Source: Silvimonas iriomotensis | GTDB taxonomy: Bacteria > Pseudomonadota > Gammaproteobacteria > Burkholderiales > Chitinibacteraceae | Assembly (NCBI RefSeq): GCF_014645535.1 | Contig: NZ_BMLX01000002.1 | Span: forward strand, 186,001-250,000 | Direction: 5' to 3' | Length of the DNA stretch: 64,000 nt | Shown: piece by piece, positions 51,780 to 61,779 of the stretch | Position numbering within the stretch: position 1 is the stretch's first letter | Layout of the letters: each line of letters opens with the position of its first letter | Made by a program: the position numbers and the translations under genes | Notes under the pieces: generated by a model | The model's database searches: none | Seen by the model: the letters and a program-made list of their open reading frames with translations, nothing else | Told to the model about the DNA's origin: nothing

Positions 51780-54700
51780 TCAGCCTTGTTGGTCCGGCTT
51801 TTTACGACGGCTGCGCGCCGCCGGTTTGCTTGCCGGAGCAGCCGCAGGTGCCGGTGCAGCGGGCTTGGGTTGCAACAACGCTGCCGTTTGCGCCGGTTTA
51901 CGCCGTGATGCCGGCTTGGGCGCGACCGCTGCCGGCGCTGGTGTTGCCGTGGCAACAGGCGTGCCCGTCAGCGCTGAGGGCGCGGGGCCACCGCGCTTGC
52001 GTGCCGCAGGCTTGGGCGTTGCCGTTTGCGGTGCCGCCGGTTTGGCCTGTCCGGGCTGAGCGGCGGCCGGTCTGGTTGCTGCGGCCTTCGGCACGGCAGG
52101 ACTGGCCGCGGCCGGTGTCCCGGCTTTGGCAGCGGCCGGTGTCGGCGCTACTGGCTTGGCCTTGGCGGGCTTGGCCGCCGGCTGAGCAGCTGCCGTGGCT
52201 TGCACGGCGGGCGCCGGTGTTGCTTTGGGTGCAGCCGGCTTGCGCGCCTTGCTGGCTGGCGTTGCCGCTGCAGCAGGTGTGGGCGTCGGCGCAACCGGTT
52301 TTGCGGCAGCGGGCTTGACCGGCTTCTTGCTTGCCGGTTTGCTGCTTGTGGCCGGAGCGGGCGCTGGTGCCGCTGCTGGCGCAGCCTGCGCTGCCCCTGG
52401 CATCGGGGGCGGCGTGGCGGCCTTGCCTCTGGCCGGGCGTTTGCCGCGCGATGCTTTTCTGGCTTGCGCGGCTGCCGCGGCGGCCAGTTGCGTACTGCCT
52501 GCGGCGGCAGCGGCTGGTGTGTTTGCGGCAGGTGCCGGTGCACCACCACGGGCCTTGCGCGCAACGGCCTTGGCCCGACGGCGCTGGCTACGTGTTCTGG
52601 GTGCGCCGCGCTCGGCATCCGTAGCCGGTGCGGCCGGTTGGGCCGCTGCAGCCGCTGCCACTTGTTCTGCTACCCTGGCTTTTTCTTCTGGCACCAGCAC
52701 AAAGTCGATCTTGCTGGTATCCAGATCAACGCGCGCCACCTTCACTTTCAGGCGATCAGTCAGCTTGTAGATCTTGCCGCTGCGTTCGCCCTTGAGTTCA
52801 TGGCGGCGGTCATCGTAGTGGAAGTAATCGTTGCCCAGTTCGGACACATGCACGAGGCCTTCGACATACAAATCATCAAGCAGCACAAACATGCCAAAGC
52901 CCGTGACGGCAGAGATACTGCCTTCGAACACCTCGCCCACTTTGTCTTGCATGAAGTAGCACTTGAGGAAGTTCATGACGTCGCGGCTGGCTTCATCGGC
53001 ACGGCGTTCAGTCATGGAGCACTGGATACCCAGCGCCTCCCATTTTTGCGCCGGTTTGTATTTCTTGCCGGCCAGCACGGCCTTGATAGAGCGATGCACC
53101 AGCAAATCCGGATAGCGGCGGATCGGGGAGGTAAAGTGGGTATACGCCTCGTAACCCAGGCCAAAGTGGCCCTTGTTGTCCGGGCTGTAAACGGCCTGCT
53201 GCAGGCTGCGCAGCAACATGGTTTGCAACAGCGGCGCGTCCGGACGGGTTTTGATCTGCTCCAGCAGCGTGGCGTAATCGCCCGCCTTGGGTTCCTCGCC
53301 GCCACCCAGCGACAAACCGCAAGAGCGCAGGTATTCGCGCAGCTTTTCCAGTTTTTCCGGATTCGGGCCTTCGTGCACCCGGTAAAGGCAGGTCTGCTTG
53401 TTGGTGAGCAAAAAGTCTGCCGCGCAGACGTTGGCCGCCAGCATGCATTCTTCAATCAGCTTGTGTGCCGGGTTGCGTACCACCGGCACGATCTGGCTGA
53501 TCTTGCCCTTGTCATCAAAACGCACTTCGGTTTCGGTGGTTTCAAAGTCAATGGCACCGCGCACTACGCGCGCCGAGGCAAAGGCCTGGTAGAGCGCGTA
53601 CAGATCCTGGATATGCGGCAGGACTTTTTTGTATTCCCTGGCGGTCTTGCTCTTGGGGTCTTCCAGCATGTCCCACACCTTGGTGTAGGTCAGGCGCGCC
53701 TTGGAGTGCATCACCGCTGGGTAGAACTTGTATTTCTTGATGCTGCCACTGGCGCTGACCTGCATGTCACACACCATGCACAGGCGGTCTACCTCCGGGT
53801 TGAGCGAACACAGCCCGTTGGAGAGTTCTTCCGGCAGCATGGGGATGACGCGCCGCGGGAAATACACCGAATTGCCGCGCTCGATCGACGTCACATCCAG
53901 CGCATCGCCCGGCTGCACGTAATGGCTGACATCGGCGATGGCCACCACAAGGCGCCAGCCTTTGCCTTTTTTCTCGGCGTACACGGCATCGTCAAAGTCG
54001 CGCGCGGTTTCACCGTCGATGGTCACCAGTGGCAGATCACGCAGATCAACACGCTTGACGCCCATAACCGGCTTGAGGTCTTTCTTGCCCACGGTTTTGG
54101 GCACGGCTTCAGCCTGGGCCCGCGCTTCGGCAGAGAATTCGTAAGGCAGGTTGTGCTTGCGCAGGGCGATCTCGATTTCCATGCCCGGGTCGTCATAATT
54201 ACCCAGGATTTCCACCACGCGGCCCAGCGGCTGCACATTGCGGTCTGGCTGCTGGGTGATATCCACCATCACCACCTGGCCGGGCCTGGCTTTGCCCTTC
54301 TCTTTGGGCGGAATGAAAATATCCTTGGCGACGCGCTTGTCTTCCGGCGTCACGCGGTACACGCCGTGTTCAGCCACAAAACGGCCGACAAGGCGGGTGG
54401 TCAGGCGCTCAAGCACCTCGACAATCCGGCCTTCGCGACGGCCCCGGCGGTCAAAGCCGGCCTGGCGCACCAGCACGCGGTCGCCATGCATGACCTTGTC
54501 CAGCTCACGCGATGACAGATAAAGATCGTCAGAGCCATCATCCGGCACCAGAAAACCAAAGCCTTCCGGATGCCCCTGGACGCGGCCCGGGACCAGATCA
54601 ATTTTCTCCGCGATACACAGCGCACCCTTGCGGTTGACCATCAACTGACCGTCACGCGCCATGGCGCCAAGGCGGCGCTCAAAGAAACTGCGTTCTTCTT

Positions 54701-54905
54701 CAGTAATGGATAACAACCGTGCCAGGTCTTCGGCATACAGCGGGGCGCCGGCTTCTTCCAGCACTTGCAATACGTATTCGCGGGAGGGTAACGGGTTCTC
54801 GTAACGCTCGCGTTCGCGTTCGAGGTGAGGATCTTGCAGACGTAGCGAGGTAACCTTGGCAGCCTTCGCAGATTTTGTTGGGGTAGCACTCTTTTTTGTT
54901 GACAT
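51780..54905 (-). CDS. rnr: Ribonuclease R with long Ala/Pro-rich C-terminal tail
   Basis: A 1041-residue 3'-5' exoribonuclease (RNase II family) that degrades structured RNA. Order: N-terminal winged-helix region (NPLPSREYVLQVLEEAGAPL), two cold-shock domains, the RNB catalytic domain (DLPLVTIDGETARDFDDAVYA with the catalytic aspartates; HFTSPIRRYPDLLVHR) and an S1 domain. About 290-300 residues of Ala/Pro/Lys low-complexity tail follow, making it much longer than the usual 800-odd residues. The ATG at 54905 was chosen; the longer frame runs through the tRNA-Leu gene. It is divergent from tRNA-Leu. Confidence 0.95.
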   Translation of the reverse strand: MSTKKSATPTKSAKAAKVTSLRLQDPHLERERERYENPLPSREYVLQVLEEAGAPLYAEDLARLLSITEEERSFFERRLGAMARDGQLMVNRKGALCIAEKIDLVPGRVQGHPEGFGFLVPDDGSDDLYLSSRELDKVMHGDRVLVRQAGFDRRGRREGRIVEVLERLTTRLVGRFVAEHGVYRVTPEDKRVAKDIFIPPKEKGKARPGQVVMVDITQQPDRNVQPLGRVVEILGNYDDPGMEIEIALRKHNLPYEFSAEARAQAEAVPKTVGKKDLKPVMGVKRVDLRDLPLVTIDGETARDFDDAVYAEKKGKGWRLVVAIADVSHYVQPGDALDVTSIERGNSVYFPRRVIPMLPEELSNGLCSLNPEVDRLCMVCDMQVSASGSIKKYKFYPAVMHSKARLTYTKVWDMLEDPKSKTAREYKKVLPHIQDLYALYQAFASARVVRGAIDFETTETEVRFDDKGKISQIVPVVRNPAHKLIEECMLAANVCAADFLLTNKQTCLYRVHEGPNPEKLEKLREYLRSCGLSLGGGEEPKAGDYATLLEQIKTRPDAPLLQTMLLRSLQQAVYSPDNKGHFGLGYEAYTHFTSPIRRYPDLLVHRSIKAVLAGKKYKPAQKWEALGIQCSMTERRADEASRDVMNFLKCYFMQDKVGEVFEGSISAVTGFGMFVLLDDLYVEGLVHVSELGNDYFHYDDRRHELKGERSGKIYKLTDRLKVKVARVDLDTSKIDFVLVPEEKARVAEQVAAAAAAQPAAPATDAERGAPRTRSQRRRAKAVARKARGGAPAPAANTPAAAAAGSTQLAAAAAAQARKASRGKRPARGKAATPPPMPGAAQAAPAAAPAPAPATSSKPASKKPVKPAAAKPVAPTPTPAAAATPASKARKPAAPKATPAPAVQATAAAQPAAKPAKAKPVAPTPAAAKAGTPAAASPAVPKAAATRPAAAQPGQAKPAAPQTATPKPAARKRGGPAPSALTGTPVATATPAPAAVAPKPASRRKPAQTAALLQPKPAAPAPAAAPASKPAARSRRKKPDQQG

Positions 54906-54927
54906 TGTTTTATTGTTTCCTGATAAT
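54899..54927 (+). promoter_or_regulatory. Promoter of tRNA-Leu copy 1
   Basis: TTGACA (54899-54904) and GATAAT (54922-54927) with a 17-base spacer, about 44 bases upstream of the tRNA. The -35 box overlaps the start codon of the divergent rnr gene. Confidence 0.75.
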
Positions 54928-54970
54928 CGCGCTTCTTCGTGATCTGCGCATTCTAACAGCGTAGCACAAG

Positions 54971-55057
54971 GCCCAGGTGGCGGAATTGGTAGACGCACTA
55001 GGTTCAGGTCCTAGCGCTCGCAAGGGCGTGGAAGTTCGAGTCTTCTCCTGGGCACCA
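54971..55057 (+). tRNA. tRNA-Leu (anticodon CAG), copy 1
   Basis: An 87-base type II tRNA with encoded CCA. The acceptor stem GCCCAGG/CCTGGGC, anticodon arm CTAGG-TTCAGGT-CCTAG (anticodon CAG), long variable arm GGCGTGGAAG region and T loop TTCGAGTC are all visible. Own promoter and terminator. Confidence 0.97.
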
Positions 55058-55065
55058 AACACTTG

Positions 55066-55094
55066 AAAACCCGATCAGCAATGATCGGGTTTTT
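55066..55094. terminator. Terminator after tRNA-Leu copy 1
   Basis: A 12-bp stem (AAAACCCGATCA / TGATCGGGTTTT) with loop GCAA and a T run, nine bases past the tRNA CCA end. Confidence 0.9.
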
Positions 55095-55253
55095 CTTTTG
55101 GTACTCCCCGCATCACATCGGCCCGCGATTGACAATCCGCAGCGGCCAACCACAGTAAATCCAGTTACCACACTCCCAGCGTAACCTGGCAACGCCGGTC
55201 ATGTTTGATATTGACTGCACGTTGCATCCTGCATTTCCTGCCGGAGGACCGTC

Positions 55254-56135
55254 ATGTTTAACCAGGCTCAAGCATGTCTTTGTCGTCTACTCCTTGCCAG
55301 TCTTGCTGCGTTTTTATTTTCTGCCGGTGCCCGCGCAGATAACAACACCATCGTCTACGCCGCATTGGGTGACTCGATTGCAGCGGGCGTCGGGGCCAAT
55401 ACTACACAAGCCTACGACCTGAGCAGTTGCGGCCGCATGCAGGGTGCTTATCCGGTGCTGTGGGCGCAGGCGCACCAGATTCCGGCCAGCCAGTTCAGCT
55501 TTGTTGCCTGCGGTGGCGCCAAAACCACGGATGTCATCAACAGCCAGTTGAGCGCGCTGAGCGCCGCCACGACGCTGGTCACGGTCTCTGCCGGCGGCAA
55601 TGACGCCAATGGCATCCAGACCATCATTGATTGTTCTCCACCCAACCTGCCCTACCCCATAGACGGTTTGAATCAGCTATTGCCCTGCGCGCAATCGATC
55701 GCCACCTTCACCAGCTTTGTGCAAAACAACCTGCCCGCCCTGCTGGACACCATGTACAAGCAGATCAAGGCCGCCGCACCCAACGCGGTCATCATCGCCA
55801 ACGGCTTGCATGGCTCGTTTGAATTGCCACCCAATGACGGGGCCTGCAACCTGGTCACCACATTGCTGGCTGTGGTACCGGATCAGCAAAACCGCCAGGC
55901 ACTCAGCACCGCCGGCCAATTGCTGAACAACACCATCCAGACTGTCGCGGCGGCCAATGGCGTGATCTATGCCGACCCGTATCCTTTCTTTAACGGGCAC
56001 CGCATTTGTTCATACAACCCCTGGATCAACACCGTAGTACCGGGGCTGATCACCGCCTACCACCCAACTGCGGATGGCTACAGTCTGGGCTATTTACCCG
56101 CCATCAATGCGGCCGCCGCCTCTGCCGGCTTTTGA
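55254..56135 (+). CDS. Exported SGNH/GDSL-family hydrolase
   Basis: A 293-residue secreted esterase/lipase-type protein. Signal peptide to about residue 28 (LLLASLAAFLFSAGARA), then YAALGDSIAAGVG (catalytic Ser41), VSAGGNDANG (GxND block) and AYHPTADGYS near the end (catalytic His; D-x-x-H replaced by the HPTADG form common in this subgroup). Several Cys could form disulfides. A plain ribosome site (CCGGAGG) precedes the ATG. It lies alone between tRNA-Leu copies 1 and 2 and is unrelated in detail to the GDSL lipoprotein at 3972. Confidence 0.9.
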   Translation: MFNQAQACLCRLLLASLAAFLFSAGARADNNTIVYAALGDSIAAGVGANTTQAYDLSSCGRMQGAYPVLWAQAHQIPASQFSFVACGGAKTTDVINSQLSALSAATTLVTVSAGGNDANGIQTIIDCSPPNLPYPIDGLNQLLPCAQSIATFTSFVQNNLPALLDTMYKQIKAAAPNAVIIANGLHGSFELPPNDGACNLVTTLLAVVPDQQNRQALSTAGQLLNNTIQTVAAANGVIYADPYPFFNGHRICSYNPWINTVVPGLITAYHPTADGYSLGYLPAINAAAASAGF

Positions 56136-56203
56136 TTCTGGTTAAAAGTGCCAAACAAGTCCTTTGGATTCAAATTGCTATGAAGTTTTCATGGCAATGT
56201 TGT

Positions 56204-56231
56204 TGACACAGACTGGCAAACCCAACATAAT
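56204..56231 (+). promoter_or_regulatory. Promoter of tRNA-Leu copy 2
   Basis: A perfect TTGACA (56204-56209) and CATAAT (56226-56231) with a 16-base spacer, 33 bases before the tRNA. Confidence 0.8.
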
Positions 56232-56264
56232 CGCTCTCCTTCGCTGCTGCAACACAGCAACGAA

Positions 56265-56351
56265 GCCCAGGTGGCGGAATTGGTAGACGCACTAGGTTCA
56301 GGTCCTAGCGCTCGCAAGGGCGTGGAAGTTCGAGTCTTCTCCTGGGCACCA
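56265..56351 (+). tRNA. tRNA-Leu (anticodon CAG), copy 2
   Basis: 87 bases, identical to copy 1 over its whole length by inspection, with encoded CCA. Preceded by its own strong promoter. Confidence 0.97.
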
Positions 56352-56364
56352 AAATTCATCAAAG

Positions 56365-56390
56365 AACCCGATCGACTGGTCGGGTTTTTT
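56365..56390. terminator. Terminator between tRNA-Leu copies 2 and 3
   Basis: A 9-bp stem (AACCCGATC / GGTCGGGTT, one G-U pair) with loop GACT and six T residues. Confidence 0.85.
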
Positions 56391-56425
56391 GTTTAAGCAG
56401 CACCCGTAATACACATGTAGTTCGT

Positions 56426-56512
56426 GCCCAGGTGGCGGAATTGGTAGACGCACCAGGTTCAGGTCCTGGCGCTCGCAAGGGCGTGGAAGTTCGAGTCTTC
56501 TCCTGGGCACCA
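56426..56512 (+). tRNA. tRNA-Leu (anticodon CAG), copy 3
   Basis: 87 bases, the same as copies 1 and 2 except for a paired change in the anticodon stem (CTAGG/CCTAG becomes CCAGG/CCTGG), which keeps base pairing. No good promoter is visible between the copy 2 terminator and this gene. Confidence 0.97.
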
Positions 56513-56525
56513 GAATTCATCAAAG

Positions 56526-56553
56526 AACCCGATCAGCAATGGTCGGGTTTTTT
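56526..56553. terminator. Terminator after tRNA-Leu copy 3
   Basis: A 10-bp stem (AACCCGATCA / TGGTCGGGTT) with loop GCAA and a T run. Confidence 0.9.
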
Positions 56554-56569
56554 GTTTTGGCGGCGGCAA

Positions 56570-56585
56570 GTAGTTCGTACCCAGG
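56570..56585 (+). repeat. Relic of a further tRNA-Leu duplication
   Basis: GTAGTTCGTACCCAGG repeats 15 of 16 bases of 56417-56432, which is the 5' flank plus first seven bases of tRNA copy 3. It follows the copy 3 terminator at about one repeat unit (153 bases). Confidence 0.6.
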
Positions 56586-56769
56586 CAACAGGTTTTGCAC
56601 ACCAGCCCTGCCGCTCCCGCCCTGACCTGCTATCTTCAATAGCACCGGACCACACCACCCCGCCAGACTGCGATTCGCTCCCGCAGCAAAAACCAGTACC
56701 GGACTGATTCAAGTTACGTCGCTTTTTCCTTTGCTGTTTTCATGTCGCCTCTTTTCAGGGAGTACGCAC

Positions 56770-57024
56770 ATGTTTCATCTGATCTGGATGTTCATCGTCG
56801 GTATTGTGGTTGGCCTGATTGCCCGCTGGATCATGCCCGGCGCGCAAGGCATGGGTCTGTTCATGACCGGCATTCTGGGTATTGTGGGTTCATTTGTCGG
56901 CGGCTTTATTGCCCGCCTGTTCAGCAAACCACCTGAAGGTTCGCCGGTACACCCGGTCGGCATCATCATGTCGGTGATTGGTGCAATTGTGGTGCTTTGG
57001 GTGGTGCAGATGCTGCAGCACTGA
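56770..57024 (+). CDS. GlsB/YeaQ/YmgE-family membrane protein, copy 1
   Basis: 84 residues, three hydrophobic helices with the family signature IARWIMPGAQGMG and GILGIVGSFVGGFIARLF (glycine-zipper-like). Inner-membrane stress-response-type protein of unknown mechanism. AGGGAG seven bases upstream selects the ATG at 56770. It is a tandem paralogue of the next gene, with a terminator-like hairpin between. Confidence 0.93.
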   Translation: MFHLIWMFIVGIVVGLIARWIMPGAQGMGLFMTGILGIVGSFVGGFIARLFSKPPEGSPVHPVGIIMSVIGAIVVLWVVQMLQH

Positions 57025-57049
57025 AAAGAGAACCCGCTTCATGCCAGCG

Positions 57050-57069
57050 ACGCCCGCAGCCGCGGGCGT
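57050..57069 (+). terminator. Hairpin after GlsB-like copy 1
   Basis: An 8-bp stem (ACGCCCGC / GCGGGCGT) with a four-base loop, followed by TGTTGTTG, 26 bases past the stop. Confidence 0.6.
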
Positions 57070-57213
57070 TGTTGTTGCTGGCGGTCAAACGTACCGTAAA
57101 AAGCCACGCCGCCGCCTCCACCTGTCCTTTTGCAGACATATCCGATACCCGATCACCGCGCGATCTGGTCTCCTGTGCTCCCTTTTGACTTTTCGTACAG
57201 GAAACCCGAGATC

Positions 57214-57465
57214 ATGCTTAATCTGATCTGGACATTCATCGTCGGTATCATTATCGGTCTCGTCGCCCGCTGGATCATGCCTGGCGCACAGGGCATGGGC
57301 TGGATCATGACCGGCGTACTGGGCATTGTGGGCTCGTTTGTGGGCGGCTTTATCGCCAACCTGTTCAGCGGCTCGCGCGATAACCCGTTTCACCCGGCCG
57401 GCATTCTGATGTCGATCGTTGGCGCGGTGATTGTCTTGTGGGTAGCCCAGTTGCTGATGCACTGA
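57214..57465 (+). CDS. GlsB/YeaQ/YmgE-family membrane protein, copy 2
   Basis: 83 residues, near-identical to copy 1 through the core (ARWIMPGAQGMG, GIVGSFVGGFIA) but differing in the polar loop after helix 2 (SGSRDNPFHP in place of SKPPEGSPVHP). The ATG at 57214 is preceded by AGGAAACCCGAGATC; the frame extends upstream to 57130 without family sequence. Arose by tandem duplication. Confidence 0.93.
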   Translation: MLNLIWTFIVGIIIGLVARWIMPGAQGMGWIMTGVLGIVGSFVGGFIANLFSGSRDNPFHPAGILMSIVGAVIVLWVAQLLMH

Positions 57466-57486
57466 GCACACGCCACACCGCAATAA

Positions 57487-57512
57487 AAAACGCCCGCTAT
57501 TGCGGGCGTTTT
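57487..57512. terminator. Bidirectional terminator after GlsB-like copy 2
   Basis: An 11-bp stem (AAAACGCCCGC / GCGGGCGTTTT) with loop TATT between convergent genes. Confidence 0.9.
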
Positions 57513-57529
57513 GGTCAGCACACTGCCGG

Positions 57530-58915
57530 TTACAAACTGCTGTTTTCCACCCAGTGTTGCCCGTTATCCAGCCGTACCGGCGAATACACGCCGACGTAGA
57601 GATCCAGCAGGCTATCGGTCAGCGGATTGTCGTTGGCCTGCGCGTAATTGCGCGCCGAGTAATAGTGATACACGCCGTTTGCATCGACCGCATACACCGT
57701 ACTGCCACTGGCATAGGCTTTTCCGGTCACCCACTGGCTGTAACCGGCCACCGGATCGGTGTGCGGCGGCAGCGGCTTTTGCGTGGTCACCAAGGACAGC
57801 GGTGATTGCGTACCGACAATAAAGTCATCGAAATACGCATACTGGTCCGTCGCTGGCGCCCAGTCCGTGGTAGAGCCACCAAAGAAGGTATCCATCTTGA
57901 TGGCACTGATCGACACCGCCGCACCTTGCCGCCACGTCCAGTTATCCAGTTCCAGCACTTTCACGCCGTCTACGTACTGCACCAGCGTGCCATTGGCCCG
58001 CCCCGGCGTATTGAGCGTGACATGCTGCGTGACGGTGTACCAGACGCCGGCCTGGAATTTTGTGGCCAGACCCCAGTAGTCGCCGCATTCATTCTGTTTG
58101 CCCGGGTAATACAGATAGCTGAACGCCAGGCCGTTTTCCCGCCACATCAACCGTGTCGTGAAGCCGTCAAACGTGCCGTTCTGGATGCAGCCGGTGGGCG
58201 TATCGCCCCCACCCAGCCCCGGCAGCTTGCCGCCTTTGACCCAGGTAAAGGTCGAGTCGAACATCACCTTGTATTGCAGCCAGACATCGCTATTGCTACC
58301 CGACACCGGCGCATCGAACGTCATGGCGGAATCCCCGCCGATCTGCCCGGCCAGATACGTCACGCGCAGCACCTTGTTGGTCGGCGCCATGGGGTCTGGC
58401 ACGATATTGAGGCGCCCTGCTGCCACCCCGGCCGATGATTGGGGTGCGACACCCCAATCTTGCTGGAAAGCGGCAGCGGTGTAGACACCGGTCGCGTCAT
58501 TTTCAAAGGTATTTTGAATCAGCCAACCCGAGGGCGACGGCGCGGGAGTTGGTGTTGGTGTTGGTGTTGGCGTCGGCGTCGGCGTTGGTGTCGGTGTCGG
58601 TGTCGGTGTCGGTGTTGGCGTCGGTGTTGGCGTCGGTGTTGGCGTCGATGTTGGCGTCGATGTTGGCGTGCCGCCACTACCACTCGTATCCACACCCAGA
58701 TCCTTCCACAAACTCGGCGTGGCCGCCGGGTTCCAGCCCGCGCCGGCGTAGTCGGTCTGGTTCACAAGGGCCTGATAGTCGTGGCCGTTGTAATAAACGA
58801 TGGTGCCGGCGGTGTAAGTGCCGCCATCTTGCCAGGCGGGGTATGCAGCCAGCGCAGATACGGCGGCCAGCACAAAAGGCGCGGCCAGCCGCACGCGCCA
58901 GGGGTGTAATGCCAT
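57530..58915 (-). CDS. Exported CBM5/12 - (TP)n linker - polysaccharide lyase 14-like protein
   Basis: A 461-residue secreted protein. Signal peptide to about residue 23; a chitin-binding-type CBM5/12 domain ([32 protein letters not shown]...WKDLG, residues about 27-72). A Thr-Pro repeat linker (residues about 80-125) leads to a beta-jelly-roll domain with [28 protein letters not shown], the [10 protein letters not shown] motif of PL14-type alginate/glucuronan lyase-like proteins. A C-terminal module ([27 protein letters not shown]) looks like a second carbohydrate-binding repeat. GGAG seven bases upstream of the ATG selects 58915. Substrate not proven. Confidence 0.82.
   Translation of the reverse strand: MALHPWRVRLAAPFVLAAVSALAAYPAWQDGGTYTAGTIVYYNGHDYQALVNQTDYAGAGWNPAATPSLWKDLGVDTSGSGGTPTSTPTSTPTPTPTPTPTPTPTPTPTPTPTPTPTPTPTPTPAPSPSGWLIQNTFENDATGVYTAAAFQQDWGVAPQSSAGVAAGRLNIVPDPMAPTNKVLRVTYLAGQIGGDSAMTFDAPVSGSNSDVWLQYKVMFDSTFTWVKGGKLPGLGGGDTPTGCIQNGTFDGFTTRLMWRENGLAFSYLYYPGKQNECGDYWGLATKFQAGVWYTVTQHVTLNTPGRANGTLVQYVDGVKVLELDNWTWRQGAAVSISAIKMDTFFGGSTTDWAPATDQYAYFDDFIVGTQSPLSLVTTQKPLPPHTDPVAGYSQWVTGKAYASGSTVYAVDANGVYHYYSARNYAQANDNPLTDSLLDLYVGVYSPVRLDNGQHWVENSSL
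58548..58670. repeat. Hexanucleotide array encoding the Thr-Pro linker
   Basis: About twenty six-base units of GTTGGT/GTCGGT/GTTGGC/GTCGGC type (plus strand), encoding Thr-Pro dipeptides on the minus strand. Units of six keep the frame if copies are gained or lost. Confidence 0.9.
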
Positions 58916-59049
58916 GGTGTGTCTCCATCCGGTGATTGATTGTGTCGTTTCGCTCTGTGGCAAAACTGCCTTCACGCTAGCGAGCAAGACTGCGTTCAAC
59001 AAGCAGGGCAGATCAAAGGCGGCAGATGACACCCAGGCGGCGGGCAAGA

Positions 59050-59075
59050 AAAAAGGCGACCGAAGTCGCCTTTTT
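59050..59075 (-). terminator. Terminator after typA
   Basis: An 11-bp stem (AAAAAGGCGAC / GTCGCCTTTTT) with loop CGAA, 24 bases past the typA stop. Confidence 0.9.
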
Positions 59076-59098
59076 CATGCAGATGCCAGATGGCCCGC

Positions 59099-60919
<1,821 letters not shown>

Positions 60920-61143
60920 GTGAGGAAGCTAACAGTTTGAAAAGCCGAGGATTGTAGCACGAACCTGTGACAGTTCGCTGCTCTGCAAGATACGCGGATC
61001 GGGAAATTGGCTGCTGGTTTGCAACCGATTGTATTGATTGGGCTTGTCGGCGGTGATCGGCATGCTGCAATACAGTGTGCTGGCAGCAGCGCGCGCGGTT
61101 TATTGTCAGCCTTTGGCGCAAGTGACGTGACGTCACATCCTGA

Positions 61144-61779
61144 TCAGCCCAGCGTCCCGCCCCGCGGTTGCCCCGGCATGCCCAGCGCCCGCGCCAGCAT
61201 CAGCAGCATGCCGGCGGTCGCGCCCCAGACCCTCACGGTGTCGCACTCGACAAACAGGCTTTTGCCGCGCAAACCACGGCGCTCTACCCAGCGCCATTCA
61301 TAGCGGGCCGGATCAAGCAGCGTGCTCCAGGGCAGTTCCAGAATGGTGGCCACTTCGCCGGGTTCCGGCTTGAGGGTCATGCCCGGTTGCACCAGCCCGA
61401 CCACGGGCGTGACATTGAAACCGGTGATGGTGTGATAGTGGCCCAGCTCGCCCACCACGGTGACATGCTCGGGCAGCAGGCCAATTTCTTCGCGGGCTTC
61501 CCGCAGGGCGGTGGCGGCCGGGTTCAGGTCATGCGGGTCTGTCCGCCCGCCCGGAAAACTGATCTGCCCGGCGTGGTTGCGCAGGTGGGCTGCGCGCTCG
61601 GTCAGGATGATGCGCGTGCCTTCGCGATAGGGCACCACCGGCACCAGCACGGCTGCCGCGCGGCCGGCGTTTTGCTGGCTCAGATCGCCCAAGGTCTGGC
61701 GCTCTGCACTGGCCAGGTGCTGATGCAGCCACTGGCCCCAGCCAGACAGATCACCTGCGGGCGGTTGCTGCGGGTTCAT
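61144..61779 (-). CDS. CoA-type Nudix hydrolase
   Basis: A 211-residue Nudix protein of the CoA pyrophosphatase kind (NudL-like). The UPF0035 signature comes first (LTERAAHLRNHAGQISFPGGRTDP), then a standard Nudix box (GGRTDPHDLNPAATALREAREEIGL; metal-binding Glu in REAREE). It is the second gene of a unit with the TRIC channel gene; start and stop codons overlap (ATGA). Confidence 0.92.
   Translation of the reverse strand: MNPQQPPAGDLSGWGQWLHQHLASAERQTLGDLSQQNAGRAAAVLVPVVPYREGTRIILTERAAHLRNHAGQISFPGGRTDPHDLNPAATALREAREEIGLLPEHVTVVGELGHYHTITGFNVTPVVGLVQPGMTLKPEPGEVATILELPWSTLLDPARYEWRWVERRGLRGKSLFVECDTVRVWGATAGMLLMLARALGMPGQPRGGTLG

Noticed and set aside
54906-54998. Extension of RNase R to 54998
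   Set aside because: It would read through the tRNA-Leu gene and promoter; the ATG at 54905 fits the family.
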